DNA of 64,000 nt from Polynucleobacter sp. MWH-HuK1 (GTDB taxonomy: Bacteria > Pseudomonadota > Gammaproteobacteria > Burkholderiales > Burkholderiaceae), in assembly GCF_018881815.1 (NCBI RefSeq), contig NZ_JACVPP010000001.1:927352-991351 (forward strand). Reading direction: 5' to 3'. The position numbers were made by a program, and so were the translations under genes. Under the pieces are notes generated by a model. It had not been told where the DNA came from and did not search any database. It saw only the letters and a list, made by a program, of their open reading frames with translations. Positions 53,590 through 61,939 of the stretch are shown here, piece by piece. The stretch's first letter is position 1. Each line of letters begins with the position of its first letter.

Positions 53590-53757
53590 GTGACTGACGA
53601 AAAGAAACCCGATTCAAAGACCCCGGCTAAGGCAGTAATCGCTAAGCCACCAGTACGCCCACCCGTCCCAAAAGGCCCATCTGGACCCGCTGGAAGGCCT
53701 CAGGCAGGCTTTGGTGGGGGAAAAGGCATGATGCGCAAGGCTGGTCGCGGTCGATAG
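53590..53757 (+). CDS. small Pro/Gly-rich basic protein, 55 residues
   Basis: An open frame with a GTG start preceded by AGGAG six bases upstream. It encodes 55 residues: a charged N-terminus (TDEKKPDSK), a proline-rich middle (KPPVRPPVPKGPSGPAG) and a Gly/Arg/Lys-rich end (GFGGGKGMMRKAGRGR). The composition is that of a disordered nucleic-acid- or ribosome-binding protein. No family is recognised. It is followed 44 bases later by another small gene. Coding status is inferred from the ribosome site and frame only. Confidence 0.6.
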   Translation: MTDEKKPDSKTPAKAVIAKPPVRPPVPKGPSGPAGRPQAGFGGGKGMMRKAGRGR

Positions 53758-53801
53758 TGGATAATTACTCCACTCATTAATGTGTTTACAGAGGATTTAG
53801 C

Positions 53802-53939
53802 ATGAACGAATGGCATAACGAATCAAAAGAAGAAATCAACAAAAAGATCATTACATTGATCGTGATGTTGGGCGCCGCTACTAGCTTGGCTATTTTGTTT
53901 GCTTTGATTGCAGCTCACACAGGTTACGTATTCGGTTAA
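53802..53939 (+). CDS. small single-helix membrane protein, 45 residues
   Basis: ATG 53802 preceded by AGAGGA. The protein has a charged N-terminus (NEWHNESKEEINKK), one predicted helix (about 16-39, IITLIVMLGAATSLAILFALI) and a short AAHTGYVFG end. It is probably an inner-membrane protein. It lies nine bases before the extradiol dioxygenase gene. Unknown family; it resembles the small subunits that accompany larger membrane complexes. Confidence 0.68.
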   Translation: MNEWHNESKEEINKKIITLIVMLGAATSLAILFALIAAHTGYVFG

Positions 53940-53948
53940 TCTGTATTA

Positions 53949-54728
53949 ATGACTAGCCATCGCCAACCTGCAGTATTTGCTGGCCATGGCAGTCCGATGT
54001 ATGCCATAGAGCCCAACCGCTTTACGGCGACCTGGTCTGCTCTTGGAAAAACATTCAAACGTCCAGACGCCATATTGGTGATCTCCGCTCATTGGGTAAC
54101 TCGTGGAGTATGGGTTACCGCAATGTCCAATCCTAAAACAATTCACGACTTCGGCGGATTCCCGCAAGCGCTTTTTGATATTCAATATCCTGCGCCAGGT
54201 AGTCCCGCATTAGCAGATCGCGTGCAAGAGTTATTAAATGTTCCTGTAGTGCTTGAAGAAAATGAATGGGGCATTGACCATGGCGCATGGTCAGTCCTGA
54301 AGTACATGTACCCGCAGGCTGATGTTCCGGTAGTGCAGTTGAGTTTAGATGGATCAAAGTCAGCGCGGGAGCATTATGAGCTGGCTAAGCAGTTGCGCCC
54401 ATTGCGGGACGAAAATATTCTTATTTTGTCGAGTGGCAATGTGGTGCATAACTTGCGTACCATTCATTGGCAAGAAGACGCTCAACCTTATCCTTGGGCA
54501 AAAGACTTCAATGATTTTTTCATTTCAGAGATGCGCACTAATCACCATGAGTCTTTGATCGATTGGGAGCGTTATGGTGATGCCGCTCATATGTCGATTC
54601 CGACCGCAGAACATTATTGGCCTGCTCTGTATACCTTAGCTTTACAAGAAGAGGGCGAGCAAGTAAAAATTTATACTGATGGCATCGAGATGAGTTCAAT
54701 TAGCATGCTGGGTTTCTCTATTCAATAA
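53949..54728 (+). CDS. class III extradiol dioxygenase (4,5-DOPA dioxygenase family, YgiD-like)
   Basis: A 259-residue LigB-type extradiol dioxygenase. Metal-site His candidates are in FAGHGSPMYA, VISAHWVTRGVW and GIDHGAWSVLKY. SGNVVHNLRTIHW is the conserved loop. It cleaves catechol-like rings; the YgiD group is named for DOPA 4,5-cleavage, but the native substrate in bacteria is unclear. It is followed by crcB after ten bases. Confidence 0.88.
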   Translation: MTSHRQPAVFAGHGSPMYAIEPNRFTATWSALGKTFKRPDAILVISAHWVTRGVWVTAMSNPKTIHDFGGFPQALFDIQYPAPGSPALADRVQELLNVPVVLEENEWGIDHGAWSVLKYMYPQADVPVVQLSLDGSKSAREHYELAKQLRPLRDENILILSSGNVVHNLRTIHWQEDAQPYPWAKDFNDFFISEMRTNHHESLIDWERYGDAAHMSIPTAEHYWPALYTLALQEEGEQVKIYTDGIEMSSISMLGFSIQ

Positions 54729-54738
54729 AGAGCAGATT

Positions 54739-55116
54739 ATGTGGCTATCAATCTTCGCAATTTTCTTTGGCGCTGGTCTAGGAGCTCTATTAAGAGCAGC
54801 TTTTAATTTTCTAACTGTTGCTGCTGGAGCTGTGCTGCCTTTGGGAACCTTTATCTCGAATATGGTTGGCGGTTATTTGATAGGTGTTGCTGTAGCATTT
54901 TTTGGTAATAACCCACACCTTTCTCCTGAGTGGAAGCTGTTTGTTGTGACGGGTTTCTTGGGGGGGTTAACTACTTTCTCCAGTTTTTCTGCTGAGGTGG
55001 TAGGCTTTATGCAGCGCGGTGAATTTACCTGGGCTTTGGGTACCGCGCTGTTGAATTTAGTTGGCTCACTAGTCCTTACCTTCTTAGGTATCCTAACCTA
55101 CCAAGCGCTTAAATAA
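54739..55116 (+). CDS. crcB: fluoride ion channel CrcB/Fluc
   Basis: A 125-residue four-helix fluoride channel. GAGLGALLRAAFNF, PLGTFISNMVGGYLIG and TGFLGGLTTFSSFSAEV are the CrcB blocks, including the sodium-site Gly and the Phe box. It lowers cytoplasmic fluoride. It lies ten bases after the dioxygenase, so there is no room for a fluoride riboswitch directly upstream. Confidence 0.94.
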   Translation: MWLSIFAIFFGAGLGALLRAAFNFLTVAAGAVLPLGTFISNMVGGYLIGVAVAFFGNNPHLSPEWKLFVVTGFLGGLTTFSSFSAEVVGFMQRGEFTWALGTALLNLVGSLVLTFLGILTYQALK

Positions 55117-55119
55117 ATA

Positions 55120-55137
55120 AAGGGGCCTTAGCCCCTT
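55120..55137. terminator. hairpin terminator between crcB and Bug protein gene
   Basis: AAGGGGC / CTTA / GCCCCTT. On the minus strand it is followed by TTTATTTATTT, so it fits best as the terminator of the Bug-protein operon (55157-59013 region). It may also stop crcB transcripts. Confidence 0.7.
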
Positions 55138-55156
55138 GATTGTTTCTACATCCCCT

Positions 55157-56134
55157 TCATTCTGGCTTGATATTCGCGCTTTTTACTACTGCACTCCATT
55201 TGCTTGCCTCAGATTTAATTAGTGCTGCAAATTCTGCAGGGCTACCACCACCAATCTCATTGCCTTGCGAGAGCATCAATTCTCGTAGCTGAGGGTCTTT
55301 GAGTGCTTCGTTTGCAGCGGCATTGAGCTTGTCAATAATAGCTTTGGGTGTTCCTTTGGGTGCAATGAACCCTTGCCAATTTAAAACCTCTACCTTTGGG
55401 TAGCCTAACTCAACAAAGCTAGGAACATTAGGTAGCAAGGGTGAGCGCTTTTTGCTAGTAATGGCGAGTGGCCGAATCTTGTCTGCTTTGATGCTTGGCA
55501 CTGCTGAATACATTTGATCAAACATGAGATCAACATTCCCAGCCATGAGATCAGTTAACGCAGCTGAACCACTCTTATAGGGCACATGAATCATTTGAAT
55601 GTCAGCACTCATTTCAAATAGCTCTGCTGATAGTTGATGGCTACCTCCGATGCCGCCAGAGGAAAATGTGAGAACACCTGGCTTTGCTTTTGCTGCCGAA
55701 ACAATATCTTGTACTGTTCTAAATGGCGAGTTGGGGTTAACCACCAAAACCAAGGGACCCTTTTCCACTAGGATGATTGGAGTTAAATCGGTCTCAGGGT
55801 CATAACGCAAATTACCAAAGAGGGTTTTGTTCACAGCCATTGGTGCAAAGTTGCCCATGCCGATGGTGTATCCGTCCGGGACTGCACGCACGATAGCTTC
55901 TGTGCCGATATTTCCGCCGGCACCCGGTTTGTTATCAATCACGATAGGTTGCTTGAGGATCAGACTCATCTTTTGACCAAGCTGACGACTCCTCGAATCT
56001 GCGCTTCCGCCTGCGCCGTAGGGAACAATAAGATTAATCGGCTTATTGGGGTAATTGCTTTGAGCAAATACAGGACTTGAGAAAGTAGTAAACAAACAAA
56101 GTAGGAAAGTAGAAATATTTCGAATGATTCTCAT
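55157..56134 (-). CDS. Bug/TctC family binding protein
   Basis: A 325-residue periplasmic binding protein with a signal peptide (cleavage near VFAQS, about 25). NYPNKPINLIVPYGAGGSADSRSR and KPGAGGNIGTEAIVRAVPDGYT are the Bug family blocks. No TctAB genes are adjacent. It is the last gene of a minus-strand set with the split chromate transporter and a 2-hydroxyacid dehydrogenase. The ligand is unknown. It differs from the Bug protein at 26154-27137 in most loop positions. Confidence 0.9.
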   Translation of the reverse strand: MRIIRNISTFLLCLFTTFSSPVFAQSNYPNKPINLIVPYGAGGSADSRSRQLGQKMSLILKQPIVIDNKPGAGGNIGTEAIVRAVPDGYTIGMGNFAPMAVNKTLFGNLRYDPETDLTPIILVEKGPLVLVVNPNSPFRTVQDIVSAAKAKPGVLTFSSGGIGGSHQLSAELFEMSADIQMIHVPYKSGSAALTDLMAGNVDLMFDQMYSAVPSIKADKIRPLAITSKKRSPLLPNVPSFVELGYPKVEVLNWQGFIAPKGTPKAIIDKLNAAANEALKDPQLRELMLSQGNEIGGGSPAEFAALIKSEASKWSAVVKSANIKPE

Positions 56135-56151
56135 ATTTTTTCTTGAGGTTA

Positions 56152-56673
56152 TTAAATCAATCCCAGTACACCCAATACAGCACCGATAGCAATTAAGTAA
56201 AGTGGGTGCCAGCGAGTAAATAAGGTAAGTCCGATAGTGGCGATGGTCAAGAGGTATGCAGCAACCCCGTGGTTAATTTGCAAGGCGATCTCCCATGCGG
56301 AAGATAAAACTAGCCCAATTGCTAATGCCGCTGCTGCATATTGAATCGATTTCTTTTTAACGGGATCTTTAATGCCTAAGATAAATCGCTGCAAGAAGAA
56401 GATCAAGATCGAGGAGGGCCACACGATAGCAAAAGTCGCTACCAGTGCGCCAATAATGCCGTAGATGTGCCAGCCTAATAATGTCACCGTCATAAAGTTA
56501 GGGCCTGGCGCTGCTTGGGCTATCGCAAAGTAATCAGAGAAAGTTTGTAGATCGATCCATTGCTCTTGATTGACCGCCAAATTTAATAGCTCCGGCAACA
56601 ATGCATTGACTCCACCAAATGCAATCATTGAGAACACAGACAGCTTCAGAAATAAACTCAAGAGCATGCTCAT
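56152..56673 (-). CDS. chromate transporter half (ChrA C-type)
   Basis: A 173-residue membrane protein with about five helices, one of two half-size CHR-family proteins. FGGVNALLPELLN and IAQAAPGPNFMTVTLLGWHIYG correspond to the second domain of ChrA. It probably pairs with the product of the overlapping gene upstream to make a chromate or other anion transporter. ATG overlaps the previous TGA (ATGA). Confidence 0.85.
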   Translation of the reverse strand: MSMLLSLFLKLSVFSMIAFGGVNALLPELLNLAVNQEQWIDLQTFSDYFAIAQAAPGPNFMTVTLLGWHIYGIIGALVATFAIVWPSSILIFFLQRFILGIKDPVKKKSIQYAAAALAIGLVLSSAWEIALQINHGVAAYLLTIATIGLTLFTRWHPLYLIAIGAVLGVLGLI

Positions 56674-57215
56674 ACTCTAAGAGCCTTTTTGCGTGCTAAG
56701 AAAACGGCCAATGGCGATGCTGTTAACACTACCCAGCCCAGACCTAAATGAAAATAGGTAGCCGAAAGAATGGTGACCAAAACAACCAATAGCATCGCGG
56801 GATAATGAAATTCATCACGCAGCATCTTAAAACCGGTGGAAGCAATGAGGCCTACACCCACCGCAGAAATTCCCCGCAAGATGCCTTGAACAGCATCAAG
56901 GTGGTTATAGTGCTTATACAAAGTTGCTAAGAGCATCACAATGGCAATTGGCCCAAGTGTGAGACCAAGAACGGCCGCGAGAGCTCCTCTAGCTCCACCA
57001 AAGCGAGATCCAACGCAGACAGCTAGATTTACAACGTTTGGACCCGGAACGATTTGGCATATTCCTAGGATGGCGCTAAATTCTTCTGAGGTCAGAATCT
57101 TGTCACGCTCAACTAGGGTGCGTCTTGCCCACGGAAGTACACCGCCAAATCCAGAGAGACCAATCTTGCTAAAGCTAATAAATAGCTGAAGAGAGGTCAA
57201 TCGAGTAGATGACAT
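56670..57215 (-). CDS. chromate transporter half (ChrA N-type)
   Basis: A 181-residue membrane protein with about five helices. GLSGFGGVLPWARRTLVER and ICQIVPGPNVVNLAVCVGSRFGG are the first-domain blocks of ChrA. Short-chain CHR pairs act as heterodimers in other bacteria. Overlap with the second half and low identity between them support one functional unit. The physiological substrate may not be chromate. Confidence 0.86.
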   Translation of the reverse strand: MSSTRLTSLQLFISFSKIGLSGFGGVLPWARRTLVERDKILTSEEFSAILGICQIVPGPNVVNLAVCVGSRFGGARGALAAVLGLTLGPIAIVMLLATLYKHYNHLDAVQGILRGISAVGVGLIASTGFKMLRDEFHYPAMLLVVLVTILSATYFHLGLGWVVLTASPLAVFLARKKALRV

Positions 57216-57229
57216 TTATCTGTATAGCC

Positions 57230-58207
57230 TTATTGCGGCTTAAAAGGGTGCGGTACAGGCTTGTTTTCTAACCATGCTTCTAGAGTCTCTGTGATCCCTT
57301 TTGAGAAGGTGGCGAAAATAGGTTCAGCGATGAACCCAAGATGTGGGGTGACCAACAGATTAGGAGTGCAACGCAACGCATCTTTTTCTGGGAGGGGTTC
57401 AACATCAAAAACATCTACCGCAGCTTGCCCTGGTCTGCCGGCTGCTAACGCTTTTTGTAAGTCCGACATGTTGATCAGGGCTGAGCGGGAGGTATTTACC
57501 AAAATGGAATCTGGACGCATGAGCGCTAATTGATCTGCGCTAATGAGACCCTTGGTTCCTGGACCTGCAACTAAATGCATGGATACTACTTTAGAGGTTT
57601 TCAAGAGCTCTTCAAGACTCACTGCTTTTGCATTCTCAGCCGCAGCACGTTCCGGAGTCATGCGCGGACTCCAGGCTACTACCTCCATGCCAAATGCAGC
57701 GCCTACACGAGCTACTCGGCTACCGATGGCGCCCAAGCCCATAATACCTAGGCGCTCACCTGAAAGCATGGGTAAAACTGACATGGCATCGCGCCATCCG
57801 CCAGAGGAAATCAATTTGTTTTCTTCAATCAAGCGCTTCGATGCGCCAAGAATAAGTGCCCAAGTCAGCTCAGCTGTAGTTTCTTTTGAGGGGCCACCAG
57901 GAGTGCATGCCATGGGAATATTTCTGGAAACCAATGCGGACGCTTCTAGAGTGCCATTGCGTTCGCCTGTGAACATTAAAAACTTGAGTTTTGGTAAGCG
58001 CGCAATCATTGCCTCATTAAAAGGGGAGCGGTCTCTGACGATGGCAATCGCATCTGCATCTTTAACAGCTTCATAGAGCGCTTCATCTCTTAAAGGTTCA
58101 TGATGAATAGTGAGTTTAGCTTGTTGGTCTAACTTGTCCCAATTAGAAAAGCGGCGTAGTGCGCGCTCGTAGTCTCCAAGAATAACGATATTTGGTAATG
58201 AGGTCAT
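57230..58207 (-). CDS. D-2-hydroxyacid dehydrogenase family protein
   Basis: A 325-residue D-isomer-specific 2-hydroxyacid dehydrogenase. The NAD loop is GIMGLGAIGSRVA, and catalytic residues are Arg in NTSRSALI, Glu in DVEPLPEKD and His in VTPHLGF. It is only distantly similar to the one at 48451-49380. It lies 14 bases upstream of the chromate transporter genes in the same direction. The substrate is unknown. Confidence 0.87.
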   Translation of the reverse strand: MTSLPNIVILGDYERALRRFSNWDKLDQQAKLTIHHEPLRDEALYEAVKDADAIAIVRDRSPFNEAMIARLPKLKFLMFTGERNGTLEASALVSRNIPMACTPGGPSKETTAELTWALILGASKRLIEENKLISSGGWRDAMSVLPMLSGERLGIMGLGAIGSRVARVGAAFGMEVVAWSPRMTPERAAAENAKAVSLEELLKTSKVVSMHLVAGPGTKGLISADQLALMRPDSILVNTSRSALINMSDLQKALAAGRPGQAAVDVFDVEPLPEKDALRCTPNLLVTPHLGFIAEPIFATFSKGITETLEAWLENKPVPHPFKPQ

Positions 58208-58230
58208 AGATGAATGATGCTTTCAGTGAG

Positions 58231-59013
58231 TTAGTCTGTGGAAGAGTTCATGCGCAGTTTTTTACGAATGGAGCGCTCGACAGGAATGGAGTCTAAATTA
58301 GGTTCAAGGGCTTCACGCTCATCAAAGACAAAGCAGCTGCCTTGGTAGTGGGCAGAACCCACTTCTTCAAAGTACTTTAGTATTCCGCCTTCTAATTGGT
58401 AGCTGTGTTGTATGCCAATTTCTCGCATGTAGAGACCGGATTTTTCGCAACGAATCCCGCCAGTGCAAAAGCTAACCAATGTTTTATCTGCAAGTTCGTC
58501 TTTGTGAGCGGAAATAGCCGCAGGAAATTCTGTAAATTTTTCGATATTGAAATGCAGGGCATTTTCAAAAGTACCGTAGTCAACTTCAAAGGCATTGCGC
58601 GTATCCACCATGACGACTGGGCGACCCAGATCATCGGTGCCGCGATCCAGCCATTCTTGTAATTTTTTAGGGCTAATAAAGTTAGCGCGACCTTCCTCTG
58701 GGCGAATAGTCGGATGGTTCATGCGAATAATTTCATTTTTCAGCTTGATCAACATCTTTTTAAAAGGTTGATCTTCTGACCAGCTTTCTTTTGCTTGGAG
58801 AGACTTAAAGCGAGGATCAAGACGCAACCAGTCTAAAAACCCGCGAAGTGCATCGGCTTTACCAGCAAGAAACATATTGATTCCCTCGCCAGTTAATAAG
58901 ATAGTGCCTTTCAGTTGGCGTGCATTGCATTCTTCAAGCATCTTGGTGCGCAGCTCTGGTAAGCCATCTAGGCTGACAAATAAATAGGCGGCAATATTTA
59001 AAATAGACTTCAT
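58231..59013 (-). CDS. trhO: tRNA uridine(34) hydroxylase TrhO (rhodanese-like, UPF0176)
   Basis: A 260-residue UPF0176/TrhO protein that makes 5-hydroxyuridine at position 34 of tRNAs using oxygen. An N-terminal acylphosphatase-like domain (LKGTILLTGEGINMFLAG) precedes a rhodanese domain with VDTRNAFEVDYGTF and the active-site loop CTGGIRCEKS (Cys 183). The C-terminal tail has GSCFVFDER. Length is at the short end of the family. GAGAGAAAA precedes the ATG. Confidence 0.92.
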   Translation of the reverse strand: MKSILNIAAYLFVSLDGLPELRTKMLEECNARQLKGTILLTGEGINMFLAGKADALRGFLDWLRLDPRFKSLQAKESWSEDQPFKKMLIKLKNEIIRMNHPTIRPEEGRANFISPKKLQEWLDRGTDDLGRPVVMVDTRNAFEVDYGTFENALHFNIEKFTEFPAAISAHKDELADKTLVSFCTGGIRCEKSGLYMREIGIQHSYQLEGGILKYFEEVGSAHYQGSCFVFDEREALEPNLDSIPVERSIRKKLRMNSSTD

Positions 59014-59181
59014 TTTTCTCTCACTTGGCTACCCGCACATTATCGAGCAAATGGGGCGTAGAGGTGATAACCTTAGCACTATATTTGCAGAGTAAATGTC
59101 CGCCCTAGTTTTTTCCAAAAATAGCCGCCAAAAGGCGCATTTATATTCAATATCCAACAGACTATTTAGTAGGTATTTGTT

Positions 59182-59733
59182 ATGACAAAGCGTTTAATTC
59201 CCTATCAGCCCATGGATTTGGCTGAACCTGCTGAGCTAGTGGCTGCAATCCGCAAAAGACGTGGTGGTCAGTTTATCAATCTTGACCGCATGCTTTTGCA
59301 TAGCATCCCGATTGCAGAGGGCTGGAATCATTTTATTGGTGAGATTCGGAATAATTTATCTTTAGATCCCAAGTTACGTGAGTTGGCTATGTGTGGCGTA
59401 GCGGTGCTCAATGGTGCCGAATATGAATTCTTTCACCATGCACCACCTTTCAAAAAGGCGGGTGGCACAGAGGAGCAGGTACAAGGCTTGCGCCTCATTG
59501 GACAGGCAAATTTTCCAAAAGATCTGTATTCGCCAGTAGAAAACGATGCCGCTGAACTCACTTTTCAGATGACACGCAATATCAAGGTGGATCCTGAATT
59601 GATGAAGCGTTTACAGAAGGCGTTAGGAAGTACTGATACGGTAGAGTTAGTAACGGTCATTGCCGCATACAACATGGTGTCTCGCTTCTTAATTGCACTA
59701 GACGTCAATCCTGAAGATCATCCTCCCGCTTAA
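59182..59733 (+). CDS. carboxymuconolactone decarboxylase family protein
   Basis: A 183-residue AhpD/CMD-like helical protein. LRELAMCGVAVLNGAEYEFFHHAPPFKKAG is the family core with Glu and two His; there is no CxxC, so an AhpD-type peroxidase role is unlikely. NMVSRFLIALDV closes the domain. It lies 21 bases before the pirin gene. The reaction is unknown. Confidence 0.85.
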   Translation: MTKRLIPYQPMDLAEPAELVAAIRKRRGGQFINLDRMLLHSIPIAEGWNHFIGEIRNNLSLDPKLRELAMCGVAVLNGAEYEFFHHAPPFKKAGGTEEQVQGLRLIGQANFPKDLYSPVENDAAELTFQMTRNIKVDPELMKRLQKALGSTDTVELVTVIAAYNMVSRFLIALDVNPEDHPPA

Positions 59734-59754
59734 AAGATTGTCTACTTAATAAAC

Positions 59755-60609
59755 ATGATCCGCAATATTCAAACCATTATTCCTGGCATTGCCACTTCTG
59801 ATGGTGCGGGTGTGAAATTGCGCCGCAGTCTTGGTGGGCAAAATCAAGTAAGGTTAGACCCTTTTTTGATGCTTGATGAATTTTCTTCAAACGATCCGAA
59901 CGATTACGTGGCAGGCTTTCCTGCCCACCCGCATCGAGGATTTGAGACGGTGACCTATATGTTAGAGGGCCATATGTTGCATGAAGATCATTTAGGGAAT
60001 CAGGGTCATCTTAGGACTGGCGGTGTGCAGTGGATGACAGCAGGGCGCGGCATCATTCATTCGGAGATGCCGCAACAGGTGAGTGGCGCCATGCGCGGCT
60101 TCCAGTTGTGGATCAACTTACCCGCCAAAGAAAAGATGAAGGCGGCAGGATATCAAGATATTCAGGTGGACGATATCCCTAAAGTTGTTTTGGAGAATGG
60201 CGGCTCATTGAAGGTCATTGCTGGAACTTACGGCCATGAAGGAAATGAAATTCAAGGTCCAATTCAGGGAATTACAACCACTCCTTTATTTTTAGATGTG
60301 CATTTGCCGTCCCATACTGAATTTGAGCACCGCGTTCCCAAAGAGCTCAATGCGTTTGTTTATGTTTATGAAGGCGAGTTGGAAATTGGCGGCCCCATGA
60401 GATCAGTTCCAAAGCAGGCTGCCATTGTTCTTGGAGATGGAGATCGTTTAAAGGTAAAAGCAGGATCTACTGGCGCACAATTTATTGTTTTGGCAGCCCT
60501 GCCTCTTCATGAGCCCATCGTTCAATATGGCCCCTTTGTGATGAATACCCGTGCTGAAATTGAGCAGGCAATTGATGATTATCAAAACAACCGTTTTGTG
60601 GTTTCTTAG
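59755..60609 (+). CDS. pirin family protein
   Basis: A 284-residue bicupin. The metal-binding N-terminal cupin has HPHRGFETVTYMLEGHMLHEDHLGN with the His and Glu ligands, and GGVQWMTAGRGIIHSEMP follows. Bacterial pirins include quercetinases, which use the same site. The C-terminal cupin starts near 175. It abuts the methyltransferase gene (TAG then GTG without a gap). Confidence 0.92.
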   Translation: MIRNIQTIIPGIATSDGAGVKLRRSLGGQNQVRLDPFLMLDEFSSNDPNDYVAGFPAHPHRGFETVTYMLEGHMLHEDHLGNQGHLRTGGVQWMTAGRGIIHSEMPQQVSGAMRGFQLWINLPAKEKMKAAGYQDIQVDDIPKVVLENGGSLKVIAGTYGHEGNEIQGPIQGITTTPLFLDVHLPSHTEFEHRVPKELNAFVYVYEGELEIGGPMRSVPKQAAIVLGDGDRLKVKAGSTGAQFIVLAALPLHEPIVQYGPFVMNTRAEIEQAIDDYQNNRFVVS

Positions 60610-61782
60610 GTGAGTCCATCAACAATTCTTCAGTGGGAAGAAGGCGGCCAAACCCATAGCGCCCTGTGGCATTCTGAAAATGGTATTGCCCCCCATAAAA
60701 AGATTCAGATCGCAGACGACACCCTGACTGCTGATAGTGCATATCGCCTAGCTTGTGAAGGCACAGCAATGCTATACAAGGGTGATTTTCAGAATGCCCG
60801 ACAGCTTTTACAGGCTTTGGCACGAAGAGTGGATAGGCCGTCCAAGAAATCCTCTAGAGCTGATCGAGTTGCAAAAGAGAAAACCAAAAGCCCGCTGGAT
60901 ACATTCAATCTTCACCGCCTTGCCCAATCACAGCGTGCTCGTATTTTGGGAATGGTATTGATTCCAGTAAATGCAGACCATAGCGTCTCTTTAAGGCGTG
61001 CACCAGATGTAGCGCAAGCTTGTTTAGAGGCTTATGGTGAGCAGACCGAGCCTTATGTCATTTCCCTCCGTGAATTGCTGGGCGTGATTAGCGCACATGA
61101 GTGGCGTAAAAATGGCGTTCAAGTTTTGACTAGAGACGATGAAGAGGTTCGCATTCATCCGCACTATGGCGTGTTCTCGCCCGTGCGTGGTGAGTATATT
61201 GAGTTGGTATTAAAGACTCCGCTACCAGCTGCTCTCAAGAAAAACTCAACCGCATTCGATATTGGAGTTGGTACCGGAGTGCTTTCAGTTGTATTGGCTT
61301 TGCGAGGAATTCAGAAGATTGTTTCCACCGATATGGATGACAGAGCGATTGCATGTGCACAAGAAAACATTGAGCGTCTAAACTTGCGCTCTCAAATAAA
61401 TGTTCTTAAGACTGATTTGTTTCCATCGGGCAAGGCATCGCTCATTGTTTGCAATCCGCCATGGCTGCCAGCCAGACCAAGCTCCTCTCTCGAGCGGGCG
61501 GTATATGACCCCGAGAGTCAAATGTTAAAAGGCTTTTTGAGTAACTTAAAGAATCATTTGCTTGATGATGGTGAGGGCTGGTTAATTCTGTCGGATTTGG
61601 CTGAGCATTTGGGATTGAGATCAAGAGCTGAGCTTCTCAATTGGATTGAGCAAGCAAACTTAAAAGTTCTCACACGTGTTGATACTAAACCGACACATCA
61701 TAAAGCGTTTGATCAAGCGGATGCATTATATGCAGCGCGCTCTAAAGAAGTCACTTCGCTTTGGCGTTTAGCGCTAAAGTAG
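60610..61782 (+). CDS. class I SAM-dependent methyltransferase (PrmB/PrmC-like)
   Basis: A 390-residue protein. The C-terminal half is a Rossmann methyltransferase: FDIGVGTGVLSVVLALRG is motif I and VCNPPWLPARP is the NPPW/NPPY motif of N-methyltransferases acting on Gln, adenine or rRNA guanine. The N-terminal 160 residues have no recognised domain. The start is GTG directly after the pirin stop codon. The target is unknown. Confidence 0.82.
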   Translation: MSPSTILQWEEGGQTHSALWHSENGIAPHKKIQIADDTLTADSAYRLACEGTAMLYKGDFQNARQLLQALARRVDRPSKKSSRADRVAKEKTKSPLDTFNLHRLAQSQRARILGMVLIPVNADHSVSLRRAPDVAQACLEAYGEQTEPYVISLRELLGVISAHEWRKNGVQVLTRDDEEVRIHPHYGVFSPVRGEYIELVLKTPLPAALKKNSTAFDIGVGTGVLSVVLALRGIQKIVSTDMDDRAIACAQENIERLNLRSQINVLKTDLFPSGKASLIVCNPPWLPARPSSSLERAVYDPESQMLKGFLSNLKNHLLDDGEGWLILSDLAEHLGLRSRAELLNWIEQANLKVLTRVDTKPTHHKAFDQADALYAARSKEVTSLWRLALK

Positions 61783-61828
61783 TAACACAACAATAGCCCT
61801 ACGAACCTCGTCCCCATTGGGATTGTGG

Positions 61829-61857
61829 TTGTTTATCAAATGCATCATCCTTAAAAT
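61829..61857 (+). promoter_or_regulatory. promoter candidate for the tonB-like/hemP locus
   Basis: TTGTTT (61829-61834), a 17-base spacer and TAAAAT (61852-61857). Predicted start near 61864 gives a leader of about 75 bases. I looked for a Fur box here and saw none with convincing symmetry. The 157-base gap shows nothing else. Confidence 0.45.
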
Positions 61858-61939
61858 GTTTGTGAAGAATCCGTAGTTACTGAGAGTTTTATCAGTCTAA
61901 TTACATGCTCTTTATATGTTTAACTTTTAAGGAAGTCAT

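Noticed and set aside
54728..54739. Fluoride riboswitch in front of crcB
   Set aside because: Only ten bases separate crcB from the upstream dioxygenase gene, so there is no space for the aptamer.
57543..58076. Long plus-strand open frame (177 codons) opposite the 2-hydroxyacid dehydrogenase
   Set aside because: It is fully antisense to a gene with clear catalytic motifs, and its product has no recognisable motif or proper hydrophobic pattern. It is a shadow caused by codon bias.
61783..61939. Fur box before the tonB-like gene
   Set aside because: I found no 19-base sequence with the repeated GATAAT symmetry. Only A/T-rich stretches and a sigma70-type promoter are present.
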